Positions 27,001 to 42,000 of a DNA stretch of 64,000 bases are shown here, piece by piece. The notes below the pieces were generated by a model. The model was not told where the DNA came from. It did not search any database and saw only the letters and a program-made list of their open reading frames with translations. The DNA is taken from the NCBI GenBank assembly GCA_935421135.1, contig OW285188.1, positions 26,141,233-26,205,232 on the forward strand, given 5' to 3'. Positions within the stretch are counted from its first letter, which is position 1, and each line of letters starts with the position of its first letter. The stretch is from Bugulina stolonifera. Lineage: Eukaryota; Bryozoa; Gymnolaemata; Cheilostomatida; Bugulidae. The translations under genes were made by a program, and so were the position numbers.

Positions 27001-29435
27001 TACTTTTATTTGAGCCGGTATTCCATGATAAGGAAGTGTCATCATATACATGACATGCATACATTCCTAACCACATACATGTTACTGTTACTTATGCAAA
27101 GCTACCAACTTTCATGAGAGTAAAAAACAAAGTAAAATTATTTTAAACTGTGAAGAATTTGATCAACAAAATAATATACAAAATGTACAATAAGAAAATA
27201 ATTTTCATTTAAAGACACATTATTTGTACTACCAAGTCTGGTTTGCGTGAAATTATATTATATTATGACCTTTAGTAATTGGTTACCAGCTGGGGGCCTA
27301 CTGTTTAGTATAGCACCCTCAGTACAGCGTTGGTCACAAGTAATCATTTTAAAAATTTCAGACATCCTCAGATTTTCTGTAAAATAATACACGGCCATGA
27401 ATGGAGTTGTCCATGACCTTTAGACTGCACTCCATAACCTTGACTCTTCCTCATTTCAAATGATAAATGAGTTAGTGCTATATACGAGTACATACATGTA
27501 GCTGCAGCAGTGTGCAGTTTCTAAACACTACTTGTTGTATTATGTGAAACCATCAAAAAATAAAATATGTTATATTAGTCTTGAATAATGTAAATCTACT
27601 ATGTTACTACATTGTAATGTACATTACTTACATTGTGATTATCGTGACCTTAAACTGTAGCCTAGCCAATCATAACTTCCAACAAAGAATTATACATTAT
27701 GTTGTACTTGACGAAGGATTTAGTTTTGCAATTACTAATCATCTGGATGGTCAAAAACTTCACTTTGTAATGTAAAAAATTACAAATTTTTGCCATCATT
27801 TCTAAGTGCACTCAGGAGGATTTCCATTTTATGAACTACAGTTTGCATAATGTGAAGTTACAATTCTATGCATAAGGATTACCGACTGTTATAACCATTG
27901 GTTCATCATATAATAAATTCGTAGTTTCTAGCTCCAGTAGCCAGGGTCTATGTTATTATTACATGCCTTACACCTTGTAAATCAGCTATGAGCTATAAGC
28001 TAAGAATTTAGGAAATCCATAGTGTTGAAAGTTGTTGTGATTTACATGGATTTGTTTGTTCAAGTGACTCTAAACGTTAATCAAAAGAAATCTAGTATTT
28101 CTCAGAAGAGCTTCTTCAATTTTGCTGTTTTTCTTCTTAAAATTAATTTGAAGCTGCTGTCTCCTACCCAGATAAAGATTGGGACATCAAGTAGGTGCTC
28201 ACTTCTTGATTAATTTCTAATCTTTGACTAATTAGTGAGCTAAATATAGCATTAAAACACCACAAAAGGTAGTAGCTTGTTAAAACGCATGGTTATTCTT
28301 AAAATAGCTACTATATTTTCATTATTGGAATAGGAAAGTTGTGGCATGCCTTTGTATAGTCCAACATGGATAAGTAAAGATAGAATATAAGAGCAGAGAA
28401 CAATATTCCAATATTCAATGAGATTTTGATAGCGAAAAAATAGTAAAACAAGAGCTTGCATGATATAGAAAATGAGATTGTTCAAGGCCTTTCCATCTCC
28501 TAAGTATATAATATACCATAAACAGAAACAACAGACATTCACAGGAGTTGAGAAGTTAATTTGGTAATGATTCAGAAAATCAAATCATTTAATATTAATC
28601 AAACTGTAATTTGACAACTCATGCAGGTGTCAAGTAGGACATGACTTTCACACCAAGTGCTAGCTGGGTGAAGATGGGGAGATCTGTACCATCACCAAAA
28701 CCTAATTGAACTCTTCGTTTCAAGTGAAATATCTGAGTGTGGCAGAATTTCTGAGCTTGCTAGAAAATGGTGACACTTTCAACCTAATTAAGAAACCAAG
28801 CTAGTAAATGGAGAGCACAGAAGCTTCAGTGTAAATTGAAATTACCACAAAACAAGAAAATATCATTTCGCTTGGGAACCTGTGGTATATAGAACTCTCT
28901 CACAGAAGTATAACAAATTAATACCTACTTCACAGCAGAATTGACCAGAACTATTTGGTGGTTCTGGAGCTGATAAATGAGATTATTAAAAATTTCAAAC
29001 CAGAGGAGACGATGGAACAGTTCCAGAGGTGATAGTGATGGATAGCTATTTAATTGACAGTTTCAGCACTCATCGTGCTAATTCTATGTGATAAATAATA
29101 TTCATTACACTGGCAGTTACTGTTGTTACCGATATAAGCTGATCAACAGTAGTGAATCCATTTTTAGTGGTTTTTACTTATGCTAAATCAAGGTCTATTG
29201 AAATTATTAAATTCAGCTGGTAGTCTGTAGACGAGTTTGTTACAGTTTTCTTCTGAATGATTTATTGCACATCCATAGTAATGTAGAAAAACAAAGATTA
29301 AAAATAATGTTTAAAATGAGGAATTTTTGGTAAGGTACCGTTTAGTAACTAATACACATAATTGTCTACGTGTCATCTATTGCTGAGGATGTAAATTACT
29401 ATAAATAATTGTTACATAAAGTTATATACCAGTCA
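24013..29435. other. Intergenic region between PDE8 and SFSWAP
   Basis: No gene recognised. PDE8 starts at 24012 and SFSWAP stops at 29436, both on the minus strand, so this block must hold the PDE8 promoter and 5' leader and the SFSWAP 3' untranslated region. AT-rich simple sequence occurs at 25600-25660 and a cluster of ACATGTAC palindromes at 26566-26605. Open frames here are short and unlike known proteins. Confidence 0.5.
29261..29266 (-). terminator. Candidate SFSWAP poly(A) signal
   Basis: AATAAA on the minus strand (TTTATT on the plus strand), about 170 bases past the SFSWAP stop codon. The position is plausible for a short 3' untranslated region; use is not shown. Confidence 0.4.
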
Positions 29436-32400
29436 TCAATTTCCAAACAAGTCTTCTTTATATACAGCTTGTCTACTTTCCTTTAGCATCCTCCTTACTT
29501 TCAACATAAACTCCTATAAAATTGGGATGAGTGTATCAGACAAGGAAGGGCAATTTCACAGTACAATGTATGTATATGTACATGTAAATAGCAATCTAAC
29601 ACATGGAGAACAGTGGAAACATGACAATAGAACCAAAGCATTGAGTTGTTTGAAATAAAAATAACCGATTACACCTGGCAGAAAGCACTGCCATATACAT
29701 GCACACAAATGTACATGTCAGATTAGAGGAGCTACGAAATGGCCACAACAGCAAATTTATCTAAATACAAATAAATACCAATATTATTTACAAGGTACAC
29801 TGTATATCCAGTATTTCAATATATTTCAATATTTCAATTTCAATACTTACATTATTTTCATTAGCACCAGAAGAGGGAGGAGGTGAGGTTTCTCTGCTAT
29901 ATATCTCTGGAATGGGAGGATTAAGGGTGCTATGATGATGGCCCCTAACTCCATCTGGTCTATAAAATTATTAATAATGTGGTTACACGGCTATACATAG
30001 AAATACATGTATATCTTTCAAACACGCAGCATAGCTGAGAGTGGAGAGTCAGTTGGTCTTCTTAGCTCTTTTTCAAAACTCACAAAAGTACACAGAATTA
30101 AATCACTTGAGCTGTTGCTGCCTACAAGTTCACAATGATGCTGTAGTTAGTAACAGGTTTGCTTACATTCAACAGTACAACTCAGACACTGAGTGGAAAG
30201 TGAAAAAGTCCCATAGCAACTAAAAGCTGAAATTAGGTTTTGCTGTCACTTTCCAGTGTACTTTTCCATAGAAATGATTTAGGAGATCTAATGATATTTT
30301 ATATCTATAGAATAGAGGGAATAGAATACACATCACTCACTCCGTGTTTGTATGTAGAGGGATTCCCTTCAGCTGATGGCTAGGGGACTCCCTGTGTCTG
30401 CTCCGTTTAGACTTAGTTGAGAGGGAAGGTGAGGGAGACCTCCTTTTACTCCGGTGGTGATGGTGGGAAGGTCTATCATCTGTTTGTCTCCTGGAGTGCC
30501 TACTACTGCTATTACTGCTGCTGCTACCACCGCTGCTCTGAGATTCATGGAGCCTGCTGTGTTTACTGTGTGCATTTCTACCCCTGCAAATAAATGTACA
30601 TAGAACAAATATTACACTGCAACATTATAATTGGTAAAATGATGATGTTGCACCTAAATACATCAGATTCAATAGTTATTTGGTGCCACAAGAGTGCAAT
30701 TTGTTAGGACTGCAGTAATCAACTTGCATTGATCATCAGAGACAGATTGCTGTGTTATCCCTCAGATATTTTTTCACTCCTCTGAGAAAAGTACATAAAT
30801 CAGCTAATGGGAGTTGGAAGTGTACAAGAACAAGGTAACATTAGTACAACGTTAGTGCTAGTGCCATTTACAGCAACCCTGCTACCTGTCTCTGTCTATA
30901 GTACCCTACCTGTTGACTCTGACTGTGTAAGCTGAGGGAGGAGACCTTGACCTTGTTTGGCTGTGACTATGGTGAGGGTTGTCATGGTTACTGTAATCAC
31001 TGCTTGACTCAAACTGCAGCCGAGATTCTGCTGGCGATTGACTGCCTCCTAGGGGAAGTCTTGTAGGATCTGGAGGAGGAAGGTCTGGCCCTGTAAGAGA
31101 TAGAGCTGAGTTAGTAGCTGGTGATGGTGTCTTCAAACTCCTTTTCTAGTTAAGCTTTATAGGTATTTATTCTTTAGTAACTGATAGCACAACAACTGGG
31201 CTACTAACTGGCTGTAGCAAAGTAAGTTCATTTAGTAGACATTTCAATCAATGAAAAACTGATAAATACTAAATAGGTATTGGTACTATGAAAGACAAAA
31301 TAAGAAGCTGAAAAAAGCACCGTTACATATCTGGGTGTCTATTTGAATTCTAAACTCAACTGGGAAATTCCAATACCAGACTATATCATGGGATTGTGGA
31401 GGAATGTTAAGATGTTGGCCTATTTTGGTATCAGGTGGTTTTGATTTGCACTTGAATTCAGTTTTTCTCTGTACCTAAAAAAAACTGAATGATACAGAAA
31501 TTGCTTTTTGGTTTTTCACAAAAATCACCCATCAGTAATTTCGTGCTCAATTTTGGAAGTTGTTGTTTTAACAATAATTGCATGGGCCTATTTAATAAAT
31601 TTTAACTCTTTAATACGTATTATTACCAGAACTGGCAGCTAAAGATGGAGGATTTATATGAATGATTTGCAGCACTATGGGTTTTGAGAGAGCAATTTTG
31701 AATTCGATTAAATTCTACAAATGAATGCTTTTTATATTCAATTGAACTATCATAGATTAGTTATTCTTAGTAATTTAGTAAATATTTTTAGAAACAAAGA
31801 CTCTACTACAAAACCGGTTGAACAGTGAACAATAGTGCCAGGGATTTGGATTTGCACGTGCTTTCAGTGCTTTCAGTTGTTTCGCTGATTTTTCAAAAAA
31901 ACTGAATGATACTGAAGTTGTCTTCTACCCCTTGGTATGATTCAGTTTTTACCTTATCGGACGAAAATTAAATACTCAATGTTGGGAGTTGTCACACTCT
32001 GTTTTTAAACTGTAATGGCGGCCATTTTTAATTTTCTTTAGCAAATTGCAATTATTAAAATAATACTAATTATTTATAATGATGGCGTCCATTTTCATTT
32101 CTTTTAATAAATTACAATTAATAAATATTAAATATTTGTAACAATATGCAATCATAACTGCTAGAATTGAGCGAAACTACTACAAATAACCACTGGGTGA
32201 CAATCATGGCGGCAGCTAAGCCTAGATTCCTAAAATGACATTGAAAAGGATTGAAAGAAACATAACTTGAATTTACTAGCAACAGAACCACAGAAGAGAA
32301 ATCACCATCGATCAGATCCTGATCTGACTTAATATAAAATGACTTAATATAAAATCGCCCATCTGTCATTAAATTGTTCATCAATAAACAATATTACTGT

Positions 32401-33017
32401 ACCCACCTGCTTCACCAGACAATAAAAATAATTATTATCACAATAAATTGAATGTAAATTAAATAAAAGATTCCATGTGTATTGAATATAACAATGCTTA
32501 TCACATTACTAATTTAAATTTAATTTATATCAATAAGTTTATATTTTATTGTGCAGAAGTTCCATGTGTTTTATTATGCTGCTAAAACACATCAATTTAA
32601 TGACAGATGTCTTTATACTGGCTAGATCTGGTGGCTTCTATGATTTCTATCCGCTCGGAAGTGGTTCTGGTTATCATTTCAAATGTTCTCCGAAGAAAGA
32701 AAAAATTGAATGACACCGAACGTGCAGCACTAGTGAACAGGAAATACAGCTGAAAGTTTTTACCAACTCAATTTCATACATTTGTCTGTAAACAAAAATT
32801 TCAAATTGAGTCGCTGTTAAGGTGTGATGTAAAGGCTGGAGCAAACTGGAAGCGAAATTAGAAATCAATCTCAGTTCTGCTGTAGTGGGGCTGCAAGTGG
32901 GGGGGGCGATATTGTTTCAAGTGGGCCATTATAGTTTCACACTTCCCAGCGAACTAGGTGGAAACATTCATTTGACTACTGGCTTGAACACATCCTGCTT
33001 ATGAATATTTCAATTTT

Positions 33018-33054
<37 letters not shown>

Positions 33055-36000
33055 GAAGAGAGTACTGAATGGGTTGTAATGAATGGGTTGTCGACCAGAC
33101 CGATAGCACCAGATAGCACCAGCAAAGTAAATCTAGCCCACACTTCTCTTCCAGTCTGCTCCCTGCTTTAATGTGCACTAGAAAATGTGCATTGAGACTA
33201 GAAACTGTCCATGGAAGCATTGAGACATCGGCTACTAAAGATCAACATAAACAGGTAAACTTAAACACTCAGTTCCAGGCTCCAAGGGAATACTAGCTGA
33301 AACATCATGTGCTCATGTTTATCAAGGCAAATACTTGAACTGGATGATTCACTCTGAACAGACAGACAGACGCAAGGTCTCTTTTACTCTCTTACGTCTT
33401 TTGACTGTTGCAAGAGATATCTTGACTGGTGCAAAAGATACACGTGCTTCTTGAGACTAGAAATTACTATACTTCTACTAATTCTACTACTTAGCAAGTA
33501 GGGGAGAGTGGGGTAAGTTGGGACGCGGGGTAAGTTGGGACAGGGCTGTTTTGGGTATTATGAGACCTATCACATTTGTATGGTATGGACCAAAGGTTAG
33601 ATCAACATAAATAAACATAACCCACTATTTTGTTTTTTTAATTGAATAAATATTTTTTTTGCAATTTGCAATAATGTAATATTTGCATGTTTGAGTAAAT
33701 TTTTTTTTCTTGACGAGTTTCTAATTTTTTTAATGAAAGAATGACTCCATAGTTTTGAAAATTTGCACATAGAGACTCTATAGCATCTAGTTACAGAAAC
33801 TAAAGTTAAAATTAGCTCAAGTCAAAAATGTTAATAAAACATTGTGTTTTACAAAAAATTGGGAGTGTGGGGCAAGTTGGGACGCTGGAAGTGGGGCAAG
33901 TTGGGACACCATTTGCAATAATAAATTATGTTTGTGGAATGATATGAATCCAAGATGACACTGTAATTTCACCTTTTCTCTAACTAAAAGTTGTTTGATG
34001 AATCTTGGATAGCATTTGACTTTGTTAAAGAACTCCAATCCTGTGTGGGGATGGCACTATAGCTAGTATTGATATTACTCTTAGTAGAAACAGGTCAAAC
34101 CTGACTCATTGCTACAACAGCTTTTGATCTCTGTTCTGTCCTCACTTTACTCATGACCCTGACAGCAGTGGGTAGCACCAACACAATGTATAAACTACAT
34201 CCTTTTCCTACTCATACCTACACTTCGAACACCGTTTCTGCGCCTTTTGAAACCCCCACCAGACCAACTAACACCATCAGGCAGCACCAAGCTAATAATT
34301 CAATAGATTATCAGGTATAATTTAGTTATAAAGTTTGGGGGATTCACTCTTTGTTGTTCAAACTAGACAAGTAGGTTATATACATGTACACTCAATGTCT
34401 CTCCACACTTATTGTTACCCAACCCCAATTGAACTGCCATCTTCGGTGAGAGTACTAAAGAATAGTTTAATCAAACATCATCGATAATCTATTTACAAAG
34501 TTATAGGTTTTCCATCTGTAAATTTCCAATTTACCACTGTCCAAAGCCCAGGAAAGGTAATTAGCACCAAGAGAAAGACGCAGGTTGGATCGACTCCATC
34601 ACATGAATGAGGCGGATTGACTACTGTCGCGTGCGTCATAAATGCTGCGTCATAAATGCTGCCGTGAACTCTGGGTTGGGTTGCCAAGTGGAATTAAAAT
34701 TCAACAATCTTTTTTCTGCTCAATGATTTCATTTTATCTAGAGTGTCAGTTGTTCAATTGTACATCAAACTCAAATAATAACTATAGTCAAAATCAAATT
34801 TTTGCCTATATTTTCTAGTATTGGTTTATTTCTGGTGTTTTGGTTTTATATTCTATTTATTTTAAGTGACAAACTTAAAGCTTAAGAACATTTTGCTGTA
34901 CCAAAATTAGAAAAATGGTCACCTACGATGCGCTAGTTTATTTCATAGTTTTAAGTCTAATATGCATAAGTAGACTGGAACTTAGTCAAAAAAGAGCTTT
35001 ATAAATTATTACAGCTAATAGAGCTATTATAAATTATTACAACTATAAGGCGCCAAACGAATTAAGGGTTTTTCATGTTCAAGCTGGCATCCTCCTATTC
35101 TAACAAAGATTTACTTAACAAAAAAACTCTCTTTTACATCAAAACAATTTTCATACCTTCCCTAGACTATCTTGTAATAAAAGTAAATTAAACACTTCGA
35201 GGCCGAACTAAATTAAAGTCCAGCAGTTTTTTACATACATGTTTTTTGACATACATACATGTGGCAACAATTTTAAATATGTGTAATATTATTGTAACAT
35301 TTCAATTCTATCTGTTCATGATAAAAAATGAGACTAATCTAAATCTAAAATCGATATTTTCAATGGTGTCCCAACTTGCCCCAACTTACCCCGTCAGTGG
35401 GGTAAGTTGGGACGTTTGACATGCGCTGCCAAATCATGGATTACAGCACTACGCTGATTTATCAATGTGTCTGCTTCAGGCTATAGTTAGACAACATATT
35501 AAAGTACCTCCATGCAAAAAATGATGATGCTATGACCTCTAGACTCCGTATTATTCCCAAAAAACCAAAAATTGTCCCAACTTACCCCGCTCTCCCCTAA
35601 GTGTGCCTATCTGTTAAAAACATAGTTTTTAAATAGAATATACAATTACAACAAAAATAAATTTGAATCATGAACTCTTAAATCTTATTGCCTGTGGGCC
35701 AAGGTGAGAAAGCATTTTTTAAGTTCTATGTACTTTCAAGGTGAGTATTGGTGCAGTGGCTTTATACACCTATTTCTAAAATGGTCCGGTCAGATCAGTT
35801 TTGACTGGATAACAATGGATAGCGTAAAACTGCATGAAAAATTGGTCATTGGTTTTAACACCGTTCAGAAACTTTGAACCTATCCAAAATCTATACTTCA
35901 AACAAATACTAGTAAAACAATAAGATACATTATTAATCTTACTTATACATTTATGTATATGCTGAGCATTACATGTAAATAATAACTGGACGATTTCTTT

Positions 36001-39000
36001 GATACCCAGCAGGTCATTGAATTTAGTATTAATAATCATGTAAACATTTGAATGTAATTAATATTATACATCCAAATATATTATTCCAAAGTGCTTCATC
36101 AGAGATTTATAGAAGAGTTTTATGTTATAGGATATGGCCTATAAGATGAAGTCAAGTGAAACCCTTGTACATGCATATTATACAGTATATTTGCATCCCT
36201 TGTAGAGAACTTGAACGACTCAACTTTTCTGATATTCTGCTAATCAAAATAAGTAATCCAGTTGAAAACATTGTCAGCAACTAAGAAAAATCCTCTTGGA
36301 CTTAGAATATCAACCAGATTTTTTTCATCTCAGGGAAAGTTAGCATAATCTTCCTAGCTAGTTTGCAGAGAGTTGACCCAATTTTCAATCAATATACAGT
36401 ATGGCTGAAAAACCAAAAGGGAAAGACTTTTAAGTAGCAACTAATTTTAGTTTAGAATTAAACTGTTGTTTTACTACTTTTTATAAAGTTAAATTTAAAC
36501 CGCAAAACGGTTAACTCTAGGCCTAGCATTACATGTATTAATAGTGGTGTGACTATAACATACATGTACCAAGAAGCATGAGTTGTAATGCAGACAGACA
36601 GCTAATGTAGTAACACTCATATAAGAGTCGGAAGTCAGCTAAGTTGGATCTAAGTGCATGTTGACGAGGTTTCACCTCTTACTAAAGAAACCTACATATT
36701 ATCAGTCAACATGCACATATATGACTTTGTTTGCACTAGTTCTGTCTAGAATTAAACCAGTTAACAGTGCGTTCAGATCTTGTGTATTCCTAGAACAAAG
36801 TCATACCTACATGTATTTTCAACACACAAGAAACAGCCACTATATGGTAGAGTATCAAAAATGTCTTTTAAAGAATCCCCCAATTGCTAAATGTAATGGA
36901 GGTAGGCTTTTGAGTGTAGTGAGTAATAAAATGGATGAAAACTCAGCATCATAGACCTGTTGACATGTTGTATACATGCGTCAACATGTCATACACATGT
37001 TATACACGCTTTTCACACTAGAAGGACAGAAGATAATTTTTAATCAATTTAAAATCTATACTCTAGGTTTAATGACTTTAGATGCTGCTAGGAAAACAAA
37101 ACATGTATCATTAGTTACATGTACATTTAGAAGATGAAAAAGAATCAGTTCTAAGCATGTAAATAATAACATGATAATTTCCTGGGACACAGTAGGTCAT
37201 TGAATCTAATATCAATATTTTAAATCAAAATAATGTAAACACAATTTATTCAAACTGAACCAAACCATTATGGTATCACTCAATGAGTCTTCTGACAGTT
37301 GAAATAGAAAAAATGTTAAAATGCAAGTGTGCAAAAACATTTGCTACACTATGATGTATTTTTAGCAAGGAATTTATCTTTGAAAAGTCAGAGACTTGTT
37401 TCATATCCATGAAAATACCAGTCCCTGACTGGGGTTTGAACCTGGGGCCTCTACGGCACCTAATCGCCTAGCACAGTGAACAGAACATGCTACCCACTAC
37501 ACGAGCTAAGCAACCTTAAAAATGGAAGCTTCACCGGTGAGCAGTAGACATGCTCTGAGCAACTGCACACGAGGCACTCCAGTCAGGGACTGGTATTTTC
37601 ATGGATTTGAAACAAGTCTCTGACTGCTCAAAGATAAATTCCTTGCTAAAAATACATTATATATATAGAAAAGGGCGAATCCCCTAACATTTTCTACACT
37701 GTTTGAACCTTCACGAGTTCTTTTTACCTTGGAGAAAACTCCCTCCTCAATCATCAGGAAAACAGGGGTGTTACGTATCAGGGTAAAATGTATTACTAGC
37801 CACCGTTCTCTTTGCTGATTTTACAGTAAATCCCTATAATTTTCAACCAAACCTCTGTACAAGTAGGTATATTTTAACCAGTACCAATACTAGAAGAAAG
37901 TTGGACCAATTTGAAAGATTGAGGATCAGTGAAAATATTTTAAATATACCTAACAAATCTATGTATAAAATATACGACATAGCAATGCTGGATATAATTT
38001 CACTGTCATGTTGGACCGCAAGGTGAAACATACCAGAGTATATTTCTGGCTTAGGCACATACTTGCAGAAGTTGAGTAACAAATAGTAATAGGGAAGTAT
38101 GAGTATGTGGTAGGGTACGCCAAGGCACGTGTGTGCAGTTACCTATTGCTGAAGGTGTGGGTTCACCAGTAACACCTTTCTGTTTTGACTTGAGCATATT
38201 GACAAACATGGCAGCTTTACGTTTACGCTCAGCCTGAAGAGACTTATCCTTGGTGTTTTGAGTGACCTGCGTCATCTTCTCCCTGGCAGCAGCTGCCAGC
38301 TTGTCTCTCAGTTTCTGTTCAGCTGCAGAAAATTATAATTAAAAAGATTAGAGTGGGCGAGGTGTAATTATGGTGACCAAGGTGTAATTATGGTGACGCT
38401 GTCAATGCCTTCAATCGAGTAATTACATAACATCTACTGCTACATTGCCACGTGCCATGACATATACACCTTCTACAATACTATACACTAGACTACATAT
38501 TAAATAATTACAATACTACTTGACGTATTACATTTTCTAGATATATAAGAGAAACTCCTAATGTTAAATCAAGTGGCTCTACATACTTGAAGTAATTATT
38601 AAAATATACAACTTATCTGTATTTGAGTACCAATGTTAGATGTTAACATACCCAGGCCTCAAATAGCAATAAATAAACTTTTATAACAAAGCAAATATGA
38701 TTTATAGTATGTAAATATTCTTTTCTGGCAAGAAAATTTATTAGTAATTTAGTATTATACAATGTAGTCAAAAGACATCAAATTACATACAAAATGTGCT
38801 CAAGTGAGCGAAGGGACGGTATTGCTTTGGTATATTCACCTGTTATTAGTACAAGCATTGACTGCTGATTAGGTCAGCATTTCACTAAACTACCACATTC
38901 ACTGATATCACATACATGTACATGTACAATGTAAACTAAGCATTTTACTATTTGATTGCTAAATAGCCATCTGTCCTCATTTTATCTGATGTATTACAGT

Positions 39001-42000
39001 ACAATAAAATGTACCTATTTTCTTTTGCAGGGACTCATTAGATTGAGGGGGTTTGTCCTCCACCCTACTGGTGTTAGGCTGAGGTATTGGTACAGAGGCT
39101 GTGTATACTTGATTATTAGATGAGCTGGCTTCTCGTCTACCTTCTGCAAATATATCAAGTAAGTGAATGCTTTATAGTTTAGTACTCATTACATTATTAA
39201 CCACATAAACACACTTATGTAATGTATAGACATAGTTACCAGTGGTAGTTGGACCCTCCTCATCATCACTCTCCGGGTCTATGGGTAAAGCCACTCGGCT
39301 GGTATCAATAGATGTTGTCTCAGGCTCCTTTTGTTTTATACTAAAACTCACACCTTTCCCTTTGGAATTATCCCCCATCTGCTCCTTCTCCGTCTACAGC
39401 CACAAAACCCCAAAGTGAGCAGATGGAATGATAAGAATACAAAATGCAAATGATATGAAAAATTCTGCAACTTTACCAGTGATATGACAGATGAATGTAA
39501 TTAACTAAATAGTGGTATCAAAACAACATAAAGTAGAAACAGGACACTGTCTCCTACCACTTTTAACTAGTCACCAGCATGAGGGTATGGCCGGTATGGA
39601 TAGAACAACATACACAGGTAGCTACTGGTAGGCACTGCAGTAGCTACCTGATATACTCAATGCTACTGTTGCACAGTCATAAACAGAGTCATGAGAGACT
39701 CCACTGCTGAGTGGTACACTCACTAATATACACTGTTTCCTCCAAATATAATAGTCGTGATAATCATCTCCGGGCTGTAGGAAGGAGAACCTGCTGTCAT
39801 GTTTTCGCCGTAGCACCTGTTTCTCAAACGCATCACCATCTCTCTTTATATAGTCAACCACTCTGTCTATTATAGGTTTGATGTCTGTGGGTGGGGAGGC
39901 AGGCCTGAAGTCACAGAGTATACATGAATACACTGTTTGTACACATACAAATACAAGCAGTGTCACATGGCTTTCCCATCTAGGACTTGATAAAATCAGT
40001 GGAACAAATTCCTCCACCATGAATCAACAAGACACACAAATGACATACATATATGTACATATTAATGTGTATGTAGATATACATATATGTACATATAAAT
40101 GTGTGTAGACATACATATATGTACATATAAATGTGTGTAGACATACATATATGTACATATGTGTGTGTAGACATACATATACGTACATATAAATGTGTGT
40201 GTAGACGAAAGACCTATTATACATAATTGCTTAGTGGGACCACTCCCTAAAATCACAACTGCCCCAAATAGTTGGATTAAAATGTGATATAAGTACCAAA
40301 TCTATAGTGACTAAAAGCATCATAGCTACACACAGTGTAAGGTTCCAAAAACAATCATCTGGAAGTAATGTTACTTATGGGACCTATAGCATAACAAGGG
40401 GTATACAATTCTAATAGTAAGTAAAGCGTCAATATGTCACCTGGCCACTGCTGCTGAAGGGGGAGGATAGGGTTGTATATTGCTATAGCTCTGGTAGTAT
40501 TGGTTGTAGTAGGCAGCAGCAGCAGTACTGTCGGTACTGTACGGGTAGCCATTAGCCCCAACAACACCGCCGCCGCTGTATTCATGAGCTGCATTGTGGG
40601 TAGCAGGGTCTGCTCCAAGGGTAGATGACAGCTGGAGGTCAGTGAATGCCACTTGACTGTTACTGTCAGTGTCACTGTAATTATTCCCATACATATATTA
40701 TACATAGGCATACATACAGGATACATTATACATAGGCATACATAATGTGCGCATACATATGTAACATGGGCATATATACATATGTAACATAGGCATTTTT
40801 ATATACATAGGCATATATACATATGTAACATAAGCATGTACATCTATCTATCTAACTAGCTACTAAAGTACAATGTAGCAGCAACAATCTCCACTTCATC
40901 TAAATTACAATTTAGCACTTTAAATTATGGCCGTTGTTGTGTCCACCGTCCAGTAGTAACATCTATAATTTGACAAACTGAACTAGTTTTTTCAAGCATG
41001 TAGATATAACACTGCATATCCCTAGATACCATACAAGTATATATTATATACACTGTCGTTGAACTTTTACTTGACTGAGATTGGCATGTTCAACAGCAAA
41101 TCAGCATATCAGCAGAGGATATGATAACAGCATGAAGACATATAACAGGAAATTACACTACTGATTATTATGTAAGATCTAAATATTGGTAATATACAGT
41201 GTGTAATTAGTATCAGTAGCTGTGACTTATGTAACTTATTCACTGTAAGTGAAGTCTATGACCCTTGTAACTCAGATTAAATCAATCAGAAGAAATAAAA
41301 GTATAATATAGTGTACAACACGTCGTATATGTATATAAGAGTATAATATAGTGTACAACACATCGTATATGTATATGAGAGTATAATATAGTGTACAACA
41401 CATCGTATATGTATATAAGAGTATAATATAGTGTACAACACGTCGTATATGTATATAAGAGTATAATATAGTGTACAACACATCGTATATGTATATAAGA
41501 GTATAATATAGTGTACAACACATCGTATATGTATATAAGAGTATAATATAGTGTACAACACATCGTATATGTATATAAGAGTATAATATAGTGTACAACA
41601 CATCGTATATGTATATAAGAGTATAATATAGTGTACAACACATCGTATATGTATATAAGAGTATAATATAGTGTACAACACATCGTATATGTATATAAGA
41701 GTATAATATAGTGTACAACACATCGTATATGTATATAAGAGTATAATATAGTGTACAACACATCGTATATGTATATAAGAGTATAATATAGTGTACAACA
41801 CATCGTATATGTATATAAGAGTATAATATAGTGTACAACACATCGTATATGTATATAAGAGTATAATATAGTGTACAACACATCATATATGTATATAAGA
41901 GTATAATATAGTGTACAACACGTCGTATATGTATATAAGAGTATAATATAGTGTACAACACATCGTATATGTATATAAGAGTATAATATAGTGTACAACA

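Noticed and set aside
37440..37520. Functional tRNA gene on the minus strand
   Set aside because: A and B boxes are present but the T stem mismatches and no complete cloverleaf forms; it lies inside a foldback element.
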